Positions 34,462 to 43,264 of a stretch of 64,000 bases of DNA are shown here, piece after piece. The position numbers and the translations under genes were made by a program. Origin of the DNA: Lentisphaeria bacterium. Its GTDB lineage: Bacteria; Verrucomicrobiota; Lentisphaeria; Victivallales; Victivallaceae. The DNA is taken from the NCBI GenBank assembly GCA_017507125.1, contig JAFWBQ010000063.1, positions 1-64,000 of the forward strand. Direction: 5' to 3'. Positions within the stretch are counted from its first letter, which is position 1; the number at the start of each line of letters is the position of its first letter. The notes under the pieces are model-generated. The model did not search any database, had not been told where the DNA came from, and worked only from the letters and a program-made list of their open reading frames with translations.

Positions 34462-35421
34462 ATGAAAATTCTTTTTGTCGGCAGTTTTGATTCCTGGAAA
34501 AAATTGCATTTGGAACATCTTATTTCCGGTTACCGTCAGGCAGGATTTGATGTCCTTGCTGCCGATAAAAACAAGATGTCAAAATTTCACGGTCTGCCTC
34601 TGCCGGAAAAAATGGCAGAGGAACAGAGGCAGCGTTCTCTGGAACAAATCATCAAGCGCCACTCTCCTGATATCTGTTTTTTCCCGGGGACAGTTCCTTT
34701 TGACATCAAACGTCTGAAAAGTTACTACAAAGGTCTGGTCATCTTTCACGATTATGATGGTCCCCGGCGCAGTGATCTTGAGAAGTTCTGCAAATTGAGC
34801 AGAGAGTGTCTCTTTCTGACTGTTTCAAGGTATGTTGAAAGGGAACTTAAAAAACGGGAGTGTCAATGCTTTTATCTTCCTCACGGTGTGGACACAGAAT
34901 ACTATGATCCGTCACACGGTTCACAAAACACTTATTCTGCCGATATTTCATTTATCGGCAGAGCAACCGACAGAAGAGTGAGTATTTGTGCTTCATGCAA
35001 TATGGACATTGCTCTTTACGGCGACAGGTGGAAGAAGACCTCTCTGGCAGGCATGTGCCGTTCAAAAAAGAACATATATGAAAAAGAGGTGGTTTCCATT
35101 TATCGAGACTCCACTGCCATGATCAATATCCTGCAGGAGCCTCTGGAACAATTTCAAACGATCATGAGTTTGCAATGTTTTGCGATCCCTTCGACTGCGG
35201 GGTGTCTGTGTGCCGAGTTCGTGGAGGAGTTTCCGGAAGCATTTGAAGAAAACAAAGAAGTTTTACTTTTCCGTACCCCGGAAGAACTGCCGGAGCTGCT
35301 GCAGAAAGTCATCAAAGATAAAAAGCTGGCAGCTCAGACAGGAGCTGCCGCAAGACAACGTTGTCTTGCCGAACATACCCATCGCCACCGCGCCATACAG
35401 CTGAAAAAGCTCATATCCTGA
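34462..35421 (+). CDS. Glycosyltransferase (GT4-like / CgeB-like)
   Basis: 319 residues, cytoplasmic. It opens with MKILFVGSFDSW, has the acceptor-domain pattern FHDYDGPRRSD and the linker FYLPHGVDTEYYDP. The C-terminal donor half contains ADISFIGRATDRR, IYRDSTAMINI and a Glu-rich stretch EFVEEFPEAFEE, as in GT-B enzymes of the CgeB/Glyco_trans_1_2 group. Such enzymes decorate surface polysaccharides or spore-like envelopes. AAGGAG lies upstream of the ATG. No other glycan gene is adjacent. Confidence 0.78.
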   Translation: MKILFVGSFDSWKKLHLEHLISGYRQAGFDVLAADKNKMSKFHGLPLPEKMAEEQRQRSLEQIIKRHSPDICFFPGTVPFDIKRLKSYYKGLVIFHDYDGPRRSDLEKFCKLSRECLFLTVSRYVERELKKRECQCFYLPHGVDTEYYDPSHGSQNTYSADISFIGRATDRRVSICASCNMDIALYGDRWKKTSLAGMCRSKKNIYEKEVVSIYRDSTAMINILQEPLEQFQTIMSLQCFAIPSTAGCLCAEFVEEFPEAFEENKEVLLFRTPEELPELLQKVIKDKKLAAQTGAAARQRCLAEHTHRHRAIQLKKLIS

Positions 35422-35480
35422 AGGACAAAATCAAACAGACAGCTAAACGTTTGAAAAAAGAAGAGTTTCTTTCACCGGGG

Positions 35481-35509
35481 TTGATTTTTTTCTGCAGAGG
35501 TGGTACATT
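35481..35509 (+). promoter_or_regulatory. Promoter of the thioredoxin-fold/TPR gene
   Basis: TTGATT (35481-35486), 17 bases, TACATT (35504-35509), preceded by TGG (extended -10). Confidence 0.65.
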
Positions 35510-35559
35510 ATAGAACAGAAAAAGTTTATTATATCCGGCTTTGATTCAGGAGAATGAAA

Positions 35560-36663
35560 ATGAAAAAATTGTATCTGTTGATCCTGCTGGTTGCCGCTGC
35601 CTCCCCTCTGGCGGCGCTCCGCTGCGGAGAAAAAGCGGCAGAACTGCCCAATTTGAAATACCTTCACGGCAGCCGCATTCAGGTATCGGCTCCCGCTGCC
35701 CCCGGCACCCTCAGGATCCTGACCTTTGTCCATACCCGGGCACAGGGGGCGCAGGGAACCGCTGCCATGCTGACGGCGCTGGATTCCATACATAAAAACA
35801 GAGTGACTCAAATCATGATCACACCGGATCCCGAGTCAGATGCAGCCTCATTGCTTCCCCTGATCCGCCGGAGCAGGACCGCCCTTGCTCTTGATTCCAG
35901 CCGCAGGATCACCATGCAGTACATGGCAGGCTCTCTGCTCTTTCCCAAATCCTTTGTCATCGACCACAAAGGAACCATCATCTGGTGCGGAGAAAGTGTT
36001 GATCTGGGCGAAATGCTCCAGAACTATTTTGCCGGAACCTTTGACAGATCTGCGACAGAAAAAGTGTGTCCCATGCTGGATGAACTGCAGACTCTGCTGC
36101 GGGAAAGCAGTGAACGCAAAATGAAACAGCTGACCGATAAGATCTTTGCCATTGTGCCTGACCATCCCGGAGCTCTGCGGATGCGTCTCTTTGCTCTTGA
36201 AAACTCCAGCCGTATTCCTCAGGCATGGGAACTGCTTCAGAGCCGTCTCAAAGCAGCTCCCGGCTCAGCGAGACTCTATTTCACCGCCGTTGACTTCGTG
36301 AGCCGTTACGGTTACTTCAGAAGCCGTCTGGGGGATGTTCTTTCACACTTTGACCGGAACGTGAAGAGCGGGGACTCACGTTGTATGATGGCGTGGGAAC
36401 TGCTCAAGCGCTTTCAGTACAACCTGCAGGCTCTTGAATACGCCAACAAACTTCTCGGCACCCAAGCGCCCCGTTCCTTTGAGCTCCGCAGAGTCTGGCT
36501 CGCAGCCAGAGCGCAGGTCGCCTATCTCGCCGGAGATCTCCCCAAAGCCATCGCGTATCAGAAGCAGATTTCCGCTCTGAACCTGAGTTTGGGCATCAAA
36601 ACGCCGGATCCTCTTCTCGAATATTTCACCGGAGCAGAAAAACTCAAAAAAGCTCTTCCCTGA
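35560..36663 (+). CDS. Secreted thioredoxin-fold protein lacking CXXC, with TPR-like C-terminus
   Basis: 367 residues from the second of two in-frame ATGs (AGGAG is too close to the first at 35554). Signal peptide MKKLYLLILLVAAASPLAA. Residues of about 25-160 resemble TlpA/ResA: RILTFVHTRAQGAQG, YMAGSLLFPKSFVIDHKGTIIWCGE (in pieces), with the conserved cis-Pro-like LFPKSF. The usual redox CXXC after the first strand is replaced by HTRAQG, so it cannot be a normal thiol oxidoreductase; a binding or scaffold role is more likely. The second half is helical and TPR-like (ALRMRLFALE, AYLAGDLPKAIAYQKQ). Confidence 0.7.
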   Translation: MKKLYLLILLVAAASPLAALRCGEKAAELPNLKYLHGSRIQVSAPAAPGTLRILTFVHTRAQGAQGTAAMLTALDSIHKNRVTQIMITPDPESDAASLLPLIRRSRTALALDSSRRITMQYMAGSLLFPKSFVIDHKGTIIWCGESVDLGEMLQNYFAGTFDRSATEKVCPMLDELQTLLRESSERKMKQLTDKIFAIVPDHPGALRMRLFALENSSRIPQAWELLQSRLKAAPGSARLYFTAVDFVSRYGYFRSRLGDVLSHFDRNVKSGDSRCMMAWELLKRFQYNLQALEYANKLLGTQAPRSFELRRVWLAARAQVAYLAGDLPKAIAYQKQISALNLSLGIKTPDPLLEYFTGAEKLKKALP

Positions 36664-36681
36664 AATCGGGAATAAAAGACT

Positions 36682-36710
36682 TTGAAAAATCACCATCCCG
36701 GGTGTATATT
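36682..36710 (+). promoter_or_regulatory. Promoter of the pyrF-der operon
   Basis: TTGAAA (36682-36687), 17 bases, TATATT (36705-36710), with TG abutting. The leader to pyrF is about 60 bases with GGGAG before the start. Confidence 0.75.
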
Positions 36711-36775
36711 ATATGAAACGAATTTTGAACAAATTCCGGAAAGACATTCCGGATAAATCTGGGAGATTTTGACAA

Positions 36776-37591
36776 ATGAACTTTTTTGCCGCTTTGAAAG
36801 AAACTGTGCGCCGTAACGACTCTCTGGTCTGCGTAGGACTTGATCCCGATCTCGCAAAACTTCCTGAGTGCGTAAAAAAGAGTACCACTCCTCTTTTTGA
36901 TTTCAACAAGGCGATCATTGACGCCACCAAAGATTATGTGTGCTGCTACAAACCCCAGGCGGCATACTATGCCGGTCAGGATCGTGACGATGAACTTAAA
37001 AAGACCATCGCCTACATCCACGAAAATGCCCCCGGCATTCCCGTCATCCTTGATGTAAAACGGGGAGATATCGGCTCTACCGCCTCCATGTATGCCAAAG
37101 AGGTCTTTGAACGCTACGAAGCTGATGCCGTCACCGTCAACCCTTACATGGGTTATGACACTCTGAAACCCTTCCTCGACCGTGCCGACAAAGGTGTTTT
37201 CATTCTGTGCCGCACCTCCAACCCCAACTCAGGGGATCTGCAGAACCTTGTGGCTGACGGCAAACCCCTTTTCCAGCATGTGGCTGAACTTGTCCGCGAC
37301 AGCTGGAACGCCAACGGCAACGCGGGTATCGTTGTTGGCGCGACCTATCCTGAAGAACTGAAAATGCTTCGCGAACTCTGCCCCGAACTGCCCTTCCTCG
37401 TTCCCGGCGTGGGCGCTCAGGGCGGTGATGTTGAAAAGGTGGTCAACTTCGGCTGTACCGCTGCCAAAGACGGTATTGCCGTAAACTCCTCAAGAGGCAT
37501 CATCCACGCCGGAAACGGCGAAGATTTCGCTGAAAAATCCGGTGCCGCAGCCAAAGCTCTGCGGGATCTTATCAACTCTTTCCGGAAGTAA
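36776..37591 (+). CDS. pyrF: Orotidine-5'-phosphate decarboxylase, type 2
   Basis: 271 residues, the longer form of OMP decarboxylase. The active-site stretch ILDVKRGDIG contains Asp93, Lys95 and Asp98; VGLDPDLAKLP binds substrate and VPGVGAQGGD contacts the phosphate. It makes UMP in pyrimidine synthesis. It is six bases from der and shares its operon. carB, another pyrimidine gene, is 16 kb away with no visible link. Confidence 0.95.
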   Translation: MNFFAALKETVRRNDSLVCVGLDPDLAKLPECVKKSTTPLFDFNKAIIDATKDYVCCYKPQAAYYAGQDRDDELKKTIAYIHENAPGIPVILDVKRGDIGSTASMYAKEVFERYEADAVTVNPYMGYDTLKPFLDRADKGVFILCRTSNPNSGDLQNLVADGKPLFQHVAELVRDSWNANGNAGIVVGATYPEELKMLRELCPELPFLVPGVGAQGGDVEKVVNFGCTAAKDGIAVNSSRGIIHAGNGEDFAEKSGAAAKALRDLINSFRK

Positions 37592-37597
37592 TGATTT

Positions 37598-39013
37598 ATG
37601 GCTCAAACTGAAAAAAAATCGACTCTCCCCGCCATTGCCATCGTCGGACGGCCCAATGTGGGCAAGTCCTCACTTTTCAATGCCGTGGTGGGCAGACGTC
37701 TTGCCATTGTCCACGAACAGGCGGGGGTCACCCGCGACCGGGTCATGGCGACTGTTGTCCGCGACGGGCGCAAGTTCCGCCTCATTGATACCGGCGGACT
37801 CGGATTGATGACCGGCGAAAAAAAAGGCGGCGAAGTGTGGGATGCCGCCATCGCGGATCAGGTCGAAGCAGCTGTTGCCGATGCCGATGTGCTGATTTTC
37901 CTCGGAGACGCTCAGGCGGGCGTCACTCCTCTTGACAGTGACATCGCCGTCCGGCTCCGTGCCACAGGTAAAAAAGTCATCTGCGCCGCCAACAAGTGCG
38001 ACAACGGCAAGATTGCCGATGATGCCGCAGAGTTCTCGGTTCTGGGATTTCCTGAAGTGTTCCCCGTCTGCTGCCAGCACAGGGGCGGTCTGGGGGGACT
38101 TTTTACAAAGGCTCTTTCTCTGCTGCCTGCTTACGAAGGTCCCGCCGAAAATGACGCCTCTGTGGTAAAACCCCTCAATATCGCCATCGTAGGTCGTCCC
38201 AATGTGGGCAAATCCTCTCTGGTCAACGCCCTCATCGGTGAAAAACGCATGATCACAGCCAACATTGCAGGCACCACCCGGGACGCTGTTGACGTGGAGT
38301 TCACTTTGCGCTCCGGCGATGAAAATTATCCTGCCATTCTGGTCGATACCGCAGGTCTGCGGAAAACCGGAAAAGTGGAAAATGTGGTTGAATACTTCAG
38401 CGCCATGCGCGCCAAAAGCGCCATTGACCGGGCGGATATCGTGGTCTTCATGATCGAAGCCTCTCCTGATGGCGCCACCGCTCAGGACCGGAAGATCGGC
38501 TCCATGATCGAAAGCGCCGGCAAAGGCGTGGTCATCGCCGTCAACAAACGGGATCTGAGAAAGGAAAGCGATGAGGAACTCCTCAAAGCCGTTGACCGGA
38601 CTCTGCCCGGATTGAGTTATGCTCCTGCGGTGCTGGTTTCCGCATTGAAACAGAACCGTTTTGATGAACTTATCAGCAATATCGCACGGGTGATGACCAA
38701 CCTTGACAGCGAGATCCCCACCGGCGTCCTTAACCGCGTCCTGGCAGATGCCTTTGCACACCATACGCCTCCTGTTGTGGGTACGGCGCCCCTGAAACTT
38801 TACTACGCAACCATGACCGGAAGCCGTCCTCCCAGGATCAAGATGTTTGTCAACGCCAAAGAGAATGCGGCGCCCAACTATATGACATTCCTGAAGCGCC
38901 AGCTCAGAGGAGCTTTTGAACTGACAGGCGTGCCTCTGATCCTTGAAGCCGTTCCCCGCCCCAAGAAGGTGGAAAGCATCAAGCGCAACATGAACAACCG
39001 TAAACACAAGTAA
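37598..39013 (+). CDS. der: Ribosome-assembly GTPase Der (EngA)
   Basis: 471 residues: two tandem GTPase domains (GRPNVGKSS at about 17 and again at about 194, each followed by DTGG/DTAG and NKCD/NKRD) and a C-terminal KH-like domain ending in a basic tail (NMNNRKHK). It is required for 50S subunit maturation. The first domain contains an extended loop (MTGEKKGGEVWD). It is co-transcribed with pyrF. The stop is 23 bases before the next gene. Confidence 0.96.
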   Translation: MAQTEKKSTLPAIAIVGRPNVGKSSLFNAVVGRRLAIVHEQAGVTRDRVMATVVRDGRKFRLIDTGGLGLMTGEKKGGEVWDAAIADQVEAAVADADVLIFLGDAQAGVTPLDSDIAVRLRATGKKVICAANKCDNGKIADDAAEFSVLGFPEVFPVCCQHRGGLGGLFTKALSLLPAYEGPAENDASVVKPLNIAIVGRPNVGKSSLVNALIGEKRMITANIAGTTRDAVDVEFTLRSGDENYPAILVDTAGLRKTGKVENVVEYFSAMRAKSAIDRADIVVFMIEASPDGATAQDRKIGSMIESAGKGVVIAVNKRDLRKESDEELLKAVDRTLPGLSYAPAVLVSALKQNRFDELISNIARVMTNLDSEIPTGVLNRVLADAFAHHTPPVVGTAPLKLYYATMTGSRPPRIKMFVNAKENAAPNYMTFLKRQLRGAFELTGVPLILEAVPRPKKVESIKRNMNNRKHK

Positions 39014-39036
39014 CTTTATTTCACACGGAGTTAATT

Positions 39037-39528
39037 ATGGATAAGGAACTTGAACAGCAAATCGCAGCTTTTATGAGCGAAGAACTTGCCAAAGGCACAG
39101 GTCTTTCACAGCTGCAGAACATGGTCAATGAGAAATTTAACACCCATCTGACCTACATGGAGATCCGTATCATCGCTTCTGAACTTCAGATCGACTGGAA
39201 CGCCACCGACCCTAAAGCCATTGCCGCCGCCAAAGAAAAGGCGAAAAAAGAAGAAGAAGCCAGAAAAGCTGAAGAAGAGGCACGCCTTGCCGCCGAAAAC
39301 GGTGAAGCTCCTGCGGCAGACGCTCCCGGCAAGTGTTCCGTCACCGTGAACAAGGTCAATCCTCCCGGCATTTTCGCTTCAGGAACCGTCACCTTCTCAG
39401 GGGGTTCCACCGCCGACTGGTACGTTGATCAAACCGGCAGACCCGGTATCAGCAATCTGAAGGGCGATCAGCCCACCCAGCAGGAAGCTGAAGAATTTAT
39501 GATGGAACTGCAAAAAGTCTTGAGGTAA
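39037..39528 (+). CDS. Conserved hypothetical protein with charged helical linker
   Basis: 163 residues, soluble. Residues 1-60 are helical (EQQIAAFMSEELAKGTGL, NEKFNTHLTYMEIRIIASEL), then an Ala/Glu/Lys-rich helical linker at about 60-95 (KEKAKKEEEARKAEEE) and a small beta domain with VTFSGGSTADWYVDQTGRPG. No family function is recalled. It lies between der and the PHP gene with short gaps and probably belongs to their operon. Confidence 0.75.
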   Translation: MDKELEQQIAAFMSEELAKGTGLSQLQNMVNEKFNTHLTYMEIRIIASELQIDWNATDPKAIAAAKEKAKKEEEARKAEEEARLAAENGEAPAADAPGKCSVTVNKVNPPGIFASGTVTFSGGSTADWYVDQTGRPGISNLKGDQPTQQEAEEFMMELQKVLR

Positions 39529-39534
39529 TGGATC

Positions 39535-40623
39535 ATGGAAAAATTCCCCGCTGAATTCAATATGCTTGACAGTGACGCACGGCGCAAGGCGCTTGAAGAG
39601 ATGACGCCTTATCTGCGTCCCTTTAACATGCACTGCCACAGCTTTTTCTCTTACAACGGCTACGGCTACTCCCCCACCTATATCGCCGCTCTTGCAGCGA
39701 AACTGGGATGGCGCGCCGCCGGACTTGTGGATTTTGACGTCCTTGACGGTGTTGATGAATTCCTTGCCGCCTGCGCCGCCTTGCGCGTTCCTGCTGTCGC
39801 CGGTATGGAAACACGCGTTTTCGTCGCAGAACTCTCTGACGCCGAAATCAACTCTCCCGGCGAACCCGGGGTTGCCTATCATCTGGGAATGAATTTCCGT
39901 TCCTCCGCCGTTCCTGCCCAATGGCAGAACTTTGCCGCCGATTTGAAAGCCAAAGCCAACGGACGTACCCGTCAGGTGGTTGAAAAGGTCAACTCCGTGC
40001 TGCCTGAGATCGCTCTTGACTTTGATGCCGAAGCTCAGAAACGCACCCCCGCAGGCAATGTGACTGAACGTCACATCTGTTCAGCCTACCGCGAAGCTGC
40101 CGAAGCAAAGTTTCAGGGAGCAGAACTGGAAAGTTTCTGGACCGCCAAGATCGGCGGATTTGCGGCAGATCCTGTAAAACTTGAAGGCAATATCCGCTCC
40201 AAGCTGATGAAACAGGGGGGCGTGGGTTATGTTGCCCCCAAGCCTGAGAATTTCCCCACATTGCAGGAAATGAACGCCTTTATCAAAGGCTGCGGAGCTG
40301 TTCCCACTGTGGCATGGCTCAATGGACTTTCTGCAGGAGAAGCCGATCCTGAAGCACTTCTTGAGCTTCATGTGAAAAACGGTGCCGGTGCCGTCACCAT
40401 TATCCCCGACCGCAACTGGCGCGCCGCCGATGCGGAAAAAGCGGCAAAACTGACCGCCGCTCTGGATAAATTCCTCGCCGCCTGTGCCAAGTTCAAACTC
40501 CCGGTTCTCGCCGGAACCGAGATGAACGCCCCCGGTCAGCTGCTGGCTGATGATTTCACTGTTCCCGCACTGGCAAAGCATTACAGCCAGTTGGCTGCCG
40601 GTGCCGACACTTTCAGTTGTTAA
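39535..40623 (+). CDS. PHP-domain metal-dependent hydrolase-like protein
   Basis: 362 residues. The N-terminus contains NMHCHSFFSYNGYG with His33 and His35, the first PHP metal motif (HxH), then GLVDFDVLDGVDEF and GMETRVF as further metal-region strands. A large insertion (about 115-230) follows, and the C-terminal half closes the barrel with PVLAGTEMN. PHP proteins are phosphoesterases or phosphatases, e.g. histidinol phosphatase; which applies here is not clear. It is six bases after the hypothetical gene and 15 bases before the dehydrogenase. Confidence 0.7.
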   Translation: MEKFPAEFNMLDSDARRKALEEMTPYLRPFNMHCHSFFSYNGYGYSPTYIAALAAKLGWRAAGLVDFDVLDGVDEFLAACAALRVPAVAGMETRVFVAELSDAEINSPGEPGVAYHLGMNFRSSAVPAQWQNFAADLKAKANGRTRQVVEKVNSVLPEIALDFDAEAQKRTPAGNVTERHICSAYREAAEAKFQGAELESFWTAKIGGFAADPVKLEGNIRSKLMKQGGVGYVAPKPENFPTLQEMNAFIKGCGAVPTVAWLNGLSAGEADPEALLELHVKNGAGAVTIIPDRNWRAADAEKAAKLTAALDKFLAACAKFKLPVLAGTEMNAPGQLLADDFTVPALAKHYSQLAAGADTFSC

Positions 40624-40638
40624 AGGAGAATATTTATT

Positions 40639-41760
40639 ATGAGTACCTTTGTTGGAATCGGACTTGGTCCTATCCAGACCGGCATTTTCCTTGCCGGAGC
40701 TTTCAAGGGAGGCTTTGACCGCATCGTCATCGCTGAAGTCAACAATGATCTGAAAAACGCCGTCAACGCCGCCGGCAGTGTCACCATCAACATCGCCAAC
40801 CGCGACAGCATCACCACCGAAGTCTACGGCAATGTGGAGGTCTACAATCCCCTTGATCCCGCTGAACTGCCCAAACTCATTGATGCCGCCGCCGAAGCAG
40901 AAGAGTTTGCAACAGCTCTTCCCAGCGTGAAGTTCTTTTCCTCCTGCGCGCCCTGGCTGCTGGAGGGCTTCAAGCGCTCACCTGAGCGCAGACGTTTCAT
41001 CTACACTGCCGAAAACAACAATCACGCCGCAGAAGAACTGGAAAAGGCGGTCGGTGTCGCCTTCCCTAACACTTATTACCTCAACACCGTTATCGGCAAG
41101 ATGAGCGGCGTTCTGAAAGAAGGTTCTCTCCCCATGCTGGCTCCCGGCGCCGCTGTGGGACATCTGGTGGAAGCCTTCAACACCATCTACATTTCCAAGT
41201 GTCCCGGCATCGAAGAGCGCAAGACCGCTTCTCTCTATGTCAAAGATGACCTCTATCCCTTTGAAGAAGCCAAACTTTACGGACACAATGCCACCCACTT
41301 CCTGCTGGGAACTCTGGGTAAAGCCAAAGGTTTCACCACCATGGACGAGCTCGCCGATCAGAAAGATCTGCTTGCCATCGCCCGCGCCGCTTTCGTTGAG
41401 GAGTCCGGCAAGGCTCTGGTGAAAAAGTACGCCCACCTCAATGACGAACTTTTCACTGAAGCAGGTTTCACCGCCTACGCGGAAGACCTTCTTGTCCGTA
41501 TGACCAATCCTTTCCTCAAGGATGCCATCGACCGTATCACCCGTGACCTTGAGCGCAAGCTCAGCTGGGACGACCGCGTCATCGGCACCATGCGTACCAT
41601 CCTGAGCCAGGGGGTCACCCCGGTGAACTTCGGCAAAGGCGCCAAACTTGCCGCCGCTGAATTCGCCGAAGGCGGCGACGCCAAAGCTAAACTGGCAGCT
41701 CTCTGGCCCCAGCCCTGGGGCGAAGAACACGAGACCCTCTGCAAGATCATCGGTCTCTGA
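40639..41760 (+). CDS. Mannitol-1-phosphate dehydrogenase-like protein
   Basis: 373 residues. The N-terminus GIGLGPIQTGIFLAGAF is a nucleotide-binding fold, followed by VIAEVNNDL. AENNNHAAEELE and KLYGHNATHFLLG, with the catalytic-helix pattern (Lys, Asn, His), match the long-chain mannitol dehydrogenase family. It would interconvert a sugar alcohol (or its phosphate) and ketose with NAD. It is downstream of the PHP gene, which could dephosphorylate a related substrate (inference). An inverted repeat with T-run follows it. Confidence 0.75.
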   Translation: MSTFVGIGLGPIQTGIFLAGAFKGGFDRIVIAEVNNDLKNAVNAAGSVTINIANRDSITTEVYGNVEVYNPLDPAELPKLIDAAAEAEEFATALPSVKFFSSCAPWLLEGFKRSPERRRFIYTAENNNHAAEELEKAVGVAFPNTYYLNTVIGKMSGVLKEGSLPMLAPGAAVGHLVEAFNTIYISKCPGIEERKTASLYVKDDLYPFEEAKLYGHNATHFLLGTLGKAKGFTTMDELADQKDLLAIARAAFVEESGKALVKKYAHLNDELFTEAGFTAYAEDLLVRMTNPFLKDAIDRITRDLERKLSWDDRVIGTMRTILSQGVTPVNFGKGAKLAAAEFAEGGDAKAKLAALWPQPWGEEHETLCKIIGL

Positions 41761-41781
41761 AAAGAGTATCATTGAAATTAC

Positions 41782-41824
41782 AGGCTGTTGTAAAACTTCC
41801 TCCTGAGGTGAACAACAGCCTTTT
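41782..41824 (+). terminator. Terminator-like hairpin before the second ceramidase-like gene
   Basis: AGGCTGTTGT (41782-41791) pairs with ACAACAGCCT (41812-41821), followed by TTTG; the loop contains a further small palindrome CCTCCTGAGG. The T-run is short, so it could be a partial terminator or leader element controlling the gene at 41844. Confidence 0.55.
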
Positions 41825-41843
41825 GATTCCCAAAGGAGTTTTT

Positions 41844-43199
41844 ATGAAAGTCAAATTCGGTCTCGGCAGAAGATGTACGACCCCACAGGTGCCTATTTCA
41901 CTTGCAGGTTACTTCAACAAGCGTATGTGGGATCATGTCATTGATGACATTGAAGTCAGGGCGGTTGCATTCAAGGATGACGGGGAGTTCCGCTGTATCA
42001 TCCAGTTTGATCTTCTGAGCATCCACTATCACCTTTACAATCAGATCTTTGATGCGATCAAAGAGATCGGCCTCAAAGGATTTTCCTCAAAAAATGTTCT
42101 CATCTGTGCCACCCACAGCCACACCTGCCCTGACAACTTCAATGACCCCAACAGCAAAGAGTACTGCCGTTTTATTGCCGCCAAAGCCGCAGAAGCGCTG
42201 AAAGAGGCTGTAGAAAATATGCAGAAGGGTGAACTCTTTTACACCATGACTCAGGATCACAGGTTTCAATTCAACCGCCGCTACTGGATGAAGAATGGAA
42301 CTGTTGTCACCAACCCCGGCAAACTCAACCCCGATATTCTGCGCCCTGAAGGGGATATTGACCCCCAGATCCCTGTGCTGGCGGTAAAAACAGATGCAGG
42401 AGTTGCACTTCTCATGACCAGCATCGTCAACCACACCGACACCATCGGCGGATGCGGTGTTTCAGCCGACTGGCCCGGCATCATGCGGCGCAAACTTGAA
42501 TCCCAAATGGCTCCCGGAGCCATGATGATGCCTCTTATCGGAGCTTCAGGCAACATCAACCACTTTGATGTGTCAACGGATATGAATCAGACCTGTCCTG
42601 AAGAGCCCAAGCGCATCGGTGAAGGTTATGCTGAAACTGTTGCCGCCGCCCTTGACAAACTCATTCCCGTTCCCGGTAAAAAGATCCGGATGGTGACAGC
42701 AAAGGTCAAAAGCTCCCCCCGGATCGTTGATCCTGCGGATGTGGCAGAAGCCAGAGCTGTGGTGGAAAAATTCAAGGAGATCGACACTTCAAAGGTCGGC
42801 AAAGGTGTTGATATCACCAGTGAAGATCTTGCCAAGGGCGCTCCTTTTGCCCTGAAGTTCTTTGCCGAAAAACTCCTTGATCTTGCGAAACACCCCAGAG
42901 TCCCCAATTTTCTTCTGACCAAGATAGAGTTCGGTTCTCACGTTGTACTTGCCTCGCTCCCCAGCGAACCCTTTGTGGAAATAGGTCTCACCTTGCGCCG
43001 TTCCGTCTTCCGTGACAAGTTCTGCATCGTCACCTCTCACGGCAACTACAACGGAGGCAAAGAGATCTTCTCAGGCTACATCCCCAACGCCTGGAACTAC
43101 GGCCGGGGCGGTTATGAAACCACTCCCCGCAGCAGCAACTTCGGTCTTGACACAGCAGATGTGCTCATCGCCAAATGGAGAAAACTTGCTGAAAAGTAA
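41844..43199 (+). CDS. Neutral-ceramidase-like metal hydrolase
   Basis: 451 residues from the ATG at 41844, with AAGGAG upstream; an earlier in-frame start at 41772 would include the hairpin and is rejected. CATHSHTCPDNF is the zinc-site motif (compare CTHTHSGPHT in the array gene), then MTSIVNHTDT, LIGASGNINHFD, and NYNGGKEIFSGYIPNAW near the C-terminus. No signal peptide is present, so it is probably cytoplasmic. It is distinct from the 415-residue relative by an insertion around 330-370 (EIDTSKVGKGVDIT). Substrate unknown; N-acyl hydrolysis is the family reaction. A strong terminator follows. Confidence 0.78.
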   Translation: MKVKFGLGRRCTTPQVPISLAGYFNKRMWDHVIDDIEVRAVAFKDDGEFRCIIQFDLLSIHYHLYNQIFDAIKEIGLKGFSSKNVLICATHSHTCPDNFNDPNSKEYCRFIAAKAAEALKEAVENMQKGELFYTMTQDHRFQFNRRYWMKNGTVVTNPGKLNPDILRPEGDIDPQIPVLAVKTDAGVALLMTSIVNHTDTIGGCGVSADWPGIMRRKLESQMAPGAMMMPLIGASGNINHFDVSTDMNQTCPEEPKRIGEGYAETVAAALDKLIPVPGKKIRMVTAKVKSSPRIVDPADVAEARAVVEKFKEIDTSKVGKGVDITSEDLAKGAPFALKFFAEKLLDLAKHPRVPNFLLTKIEFGSHVVLASLPSEPFVEIGLTLRRSVFRDKFCIVTSHGNYNGGKEIFSGYIPNAWNYGRGGYETTPRSSNFGLDTADVLIAKWRKLAEK

Positions 43200-43216
43200 T
43201 TATCTCTGAAAAAAAC

Positions 43217-43253
43217 AAGGGGGCTGCCAACAAAGAGCAGTCCCCTTTTTTTA
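43217..43253 (+). terminator. Bidirectional terminator between convergent genes
   Basis: AAGGGGGCTGC (43217-43227) pairs with GCAGTCCCCTT (43237-43247) with a T-run (TTTTTTTTT through 43252). The A-run at 43209-43215 gives a T-run on the minus strand, so it can also stop the minus-strand transcript coming from 44182. Confidence 0.9.
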
Positions 43254-43264
43254 CTTGAATCTTA

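Noticed and set aside
37670-39007. A 445-codon minus-strand frame opposite der
   Set aside because: Der is certain from duplicated GTPase motifs; the antisense frame is a codon-bias shadow.
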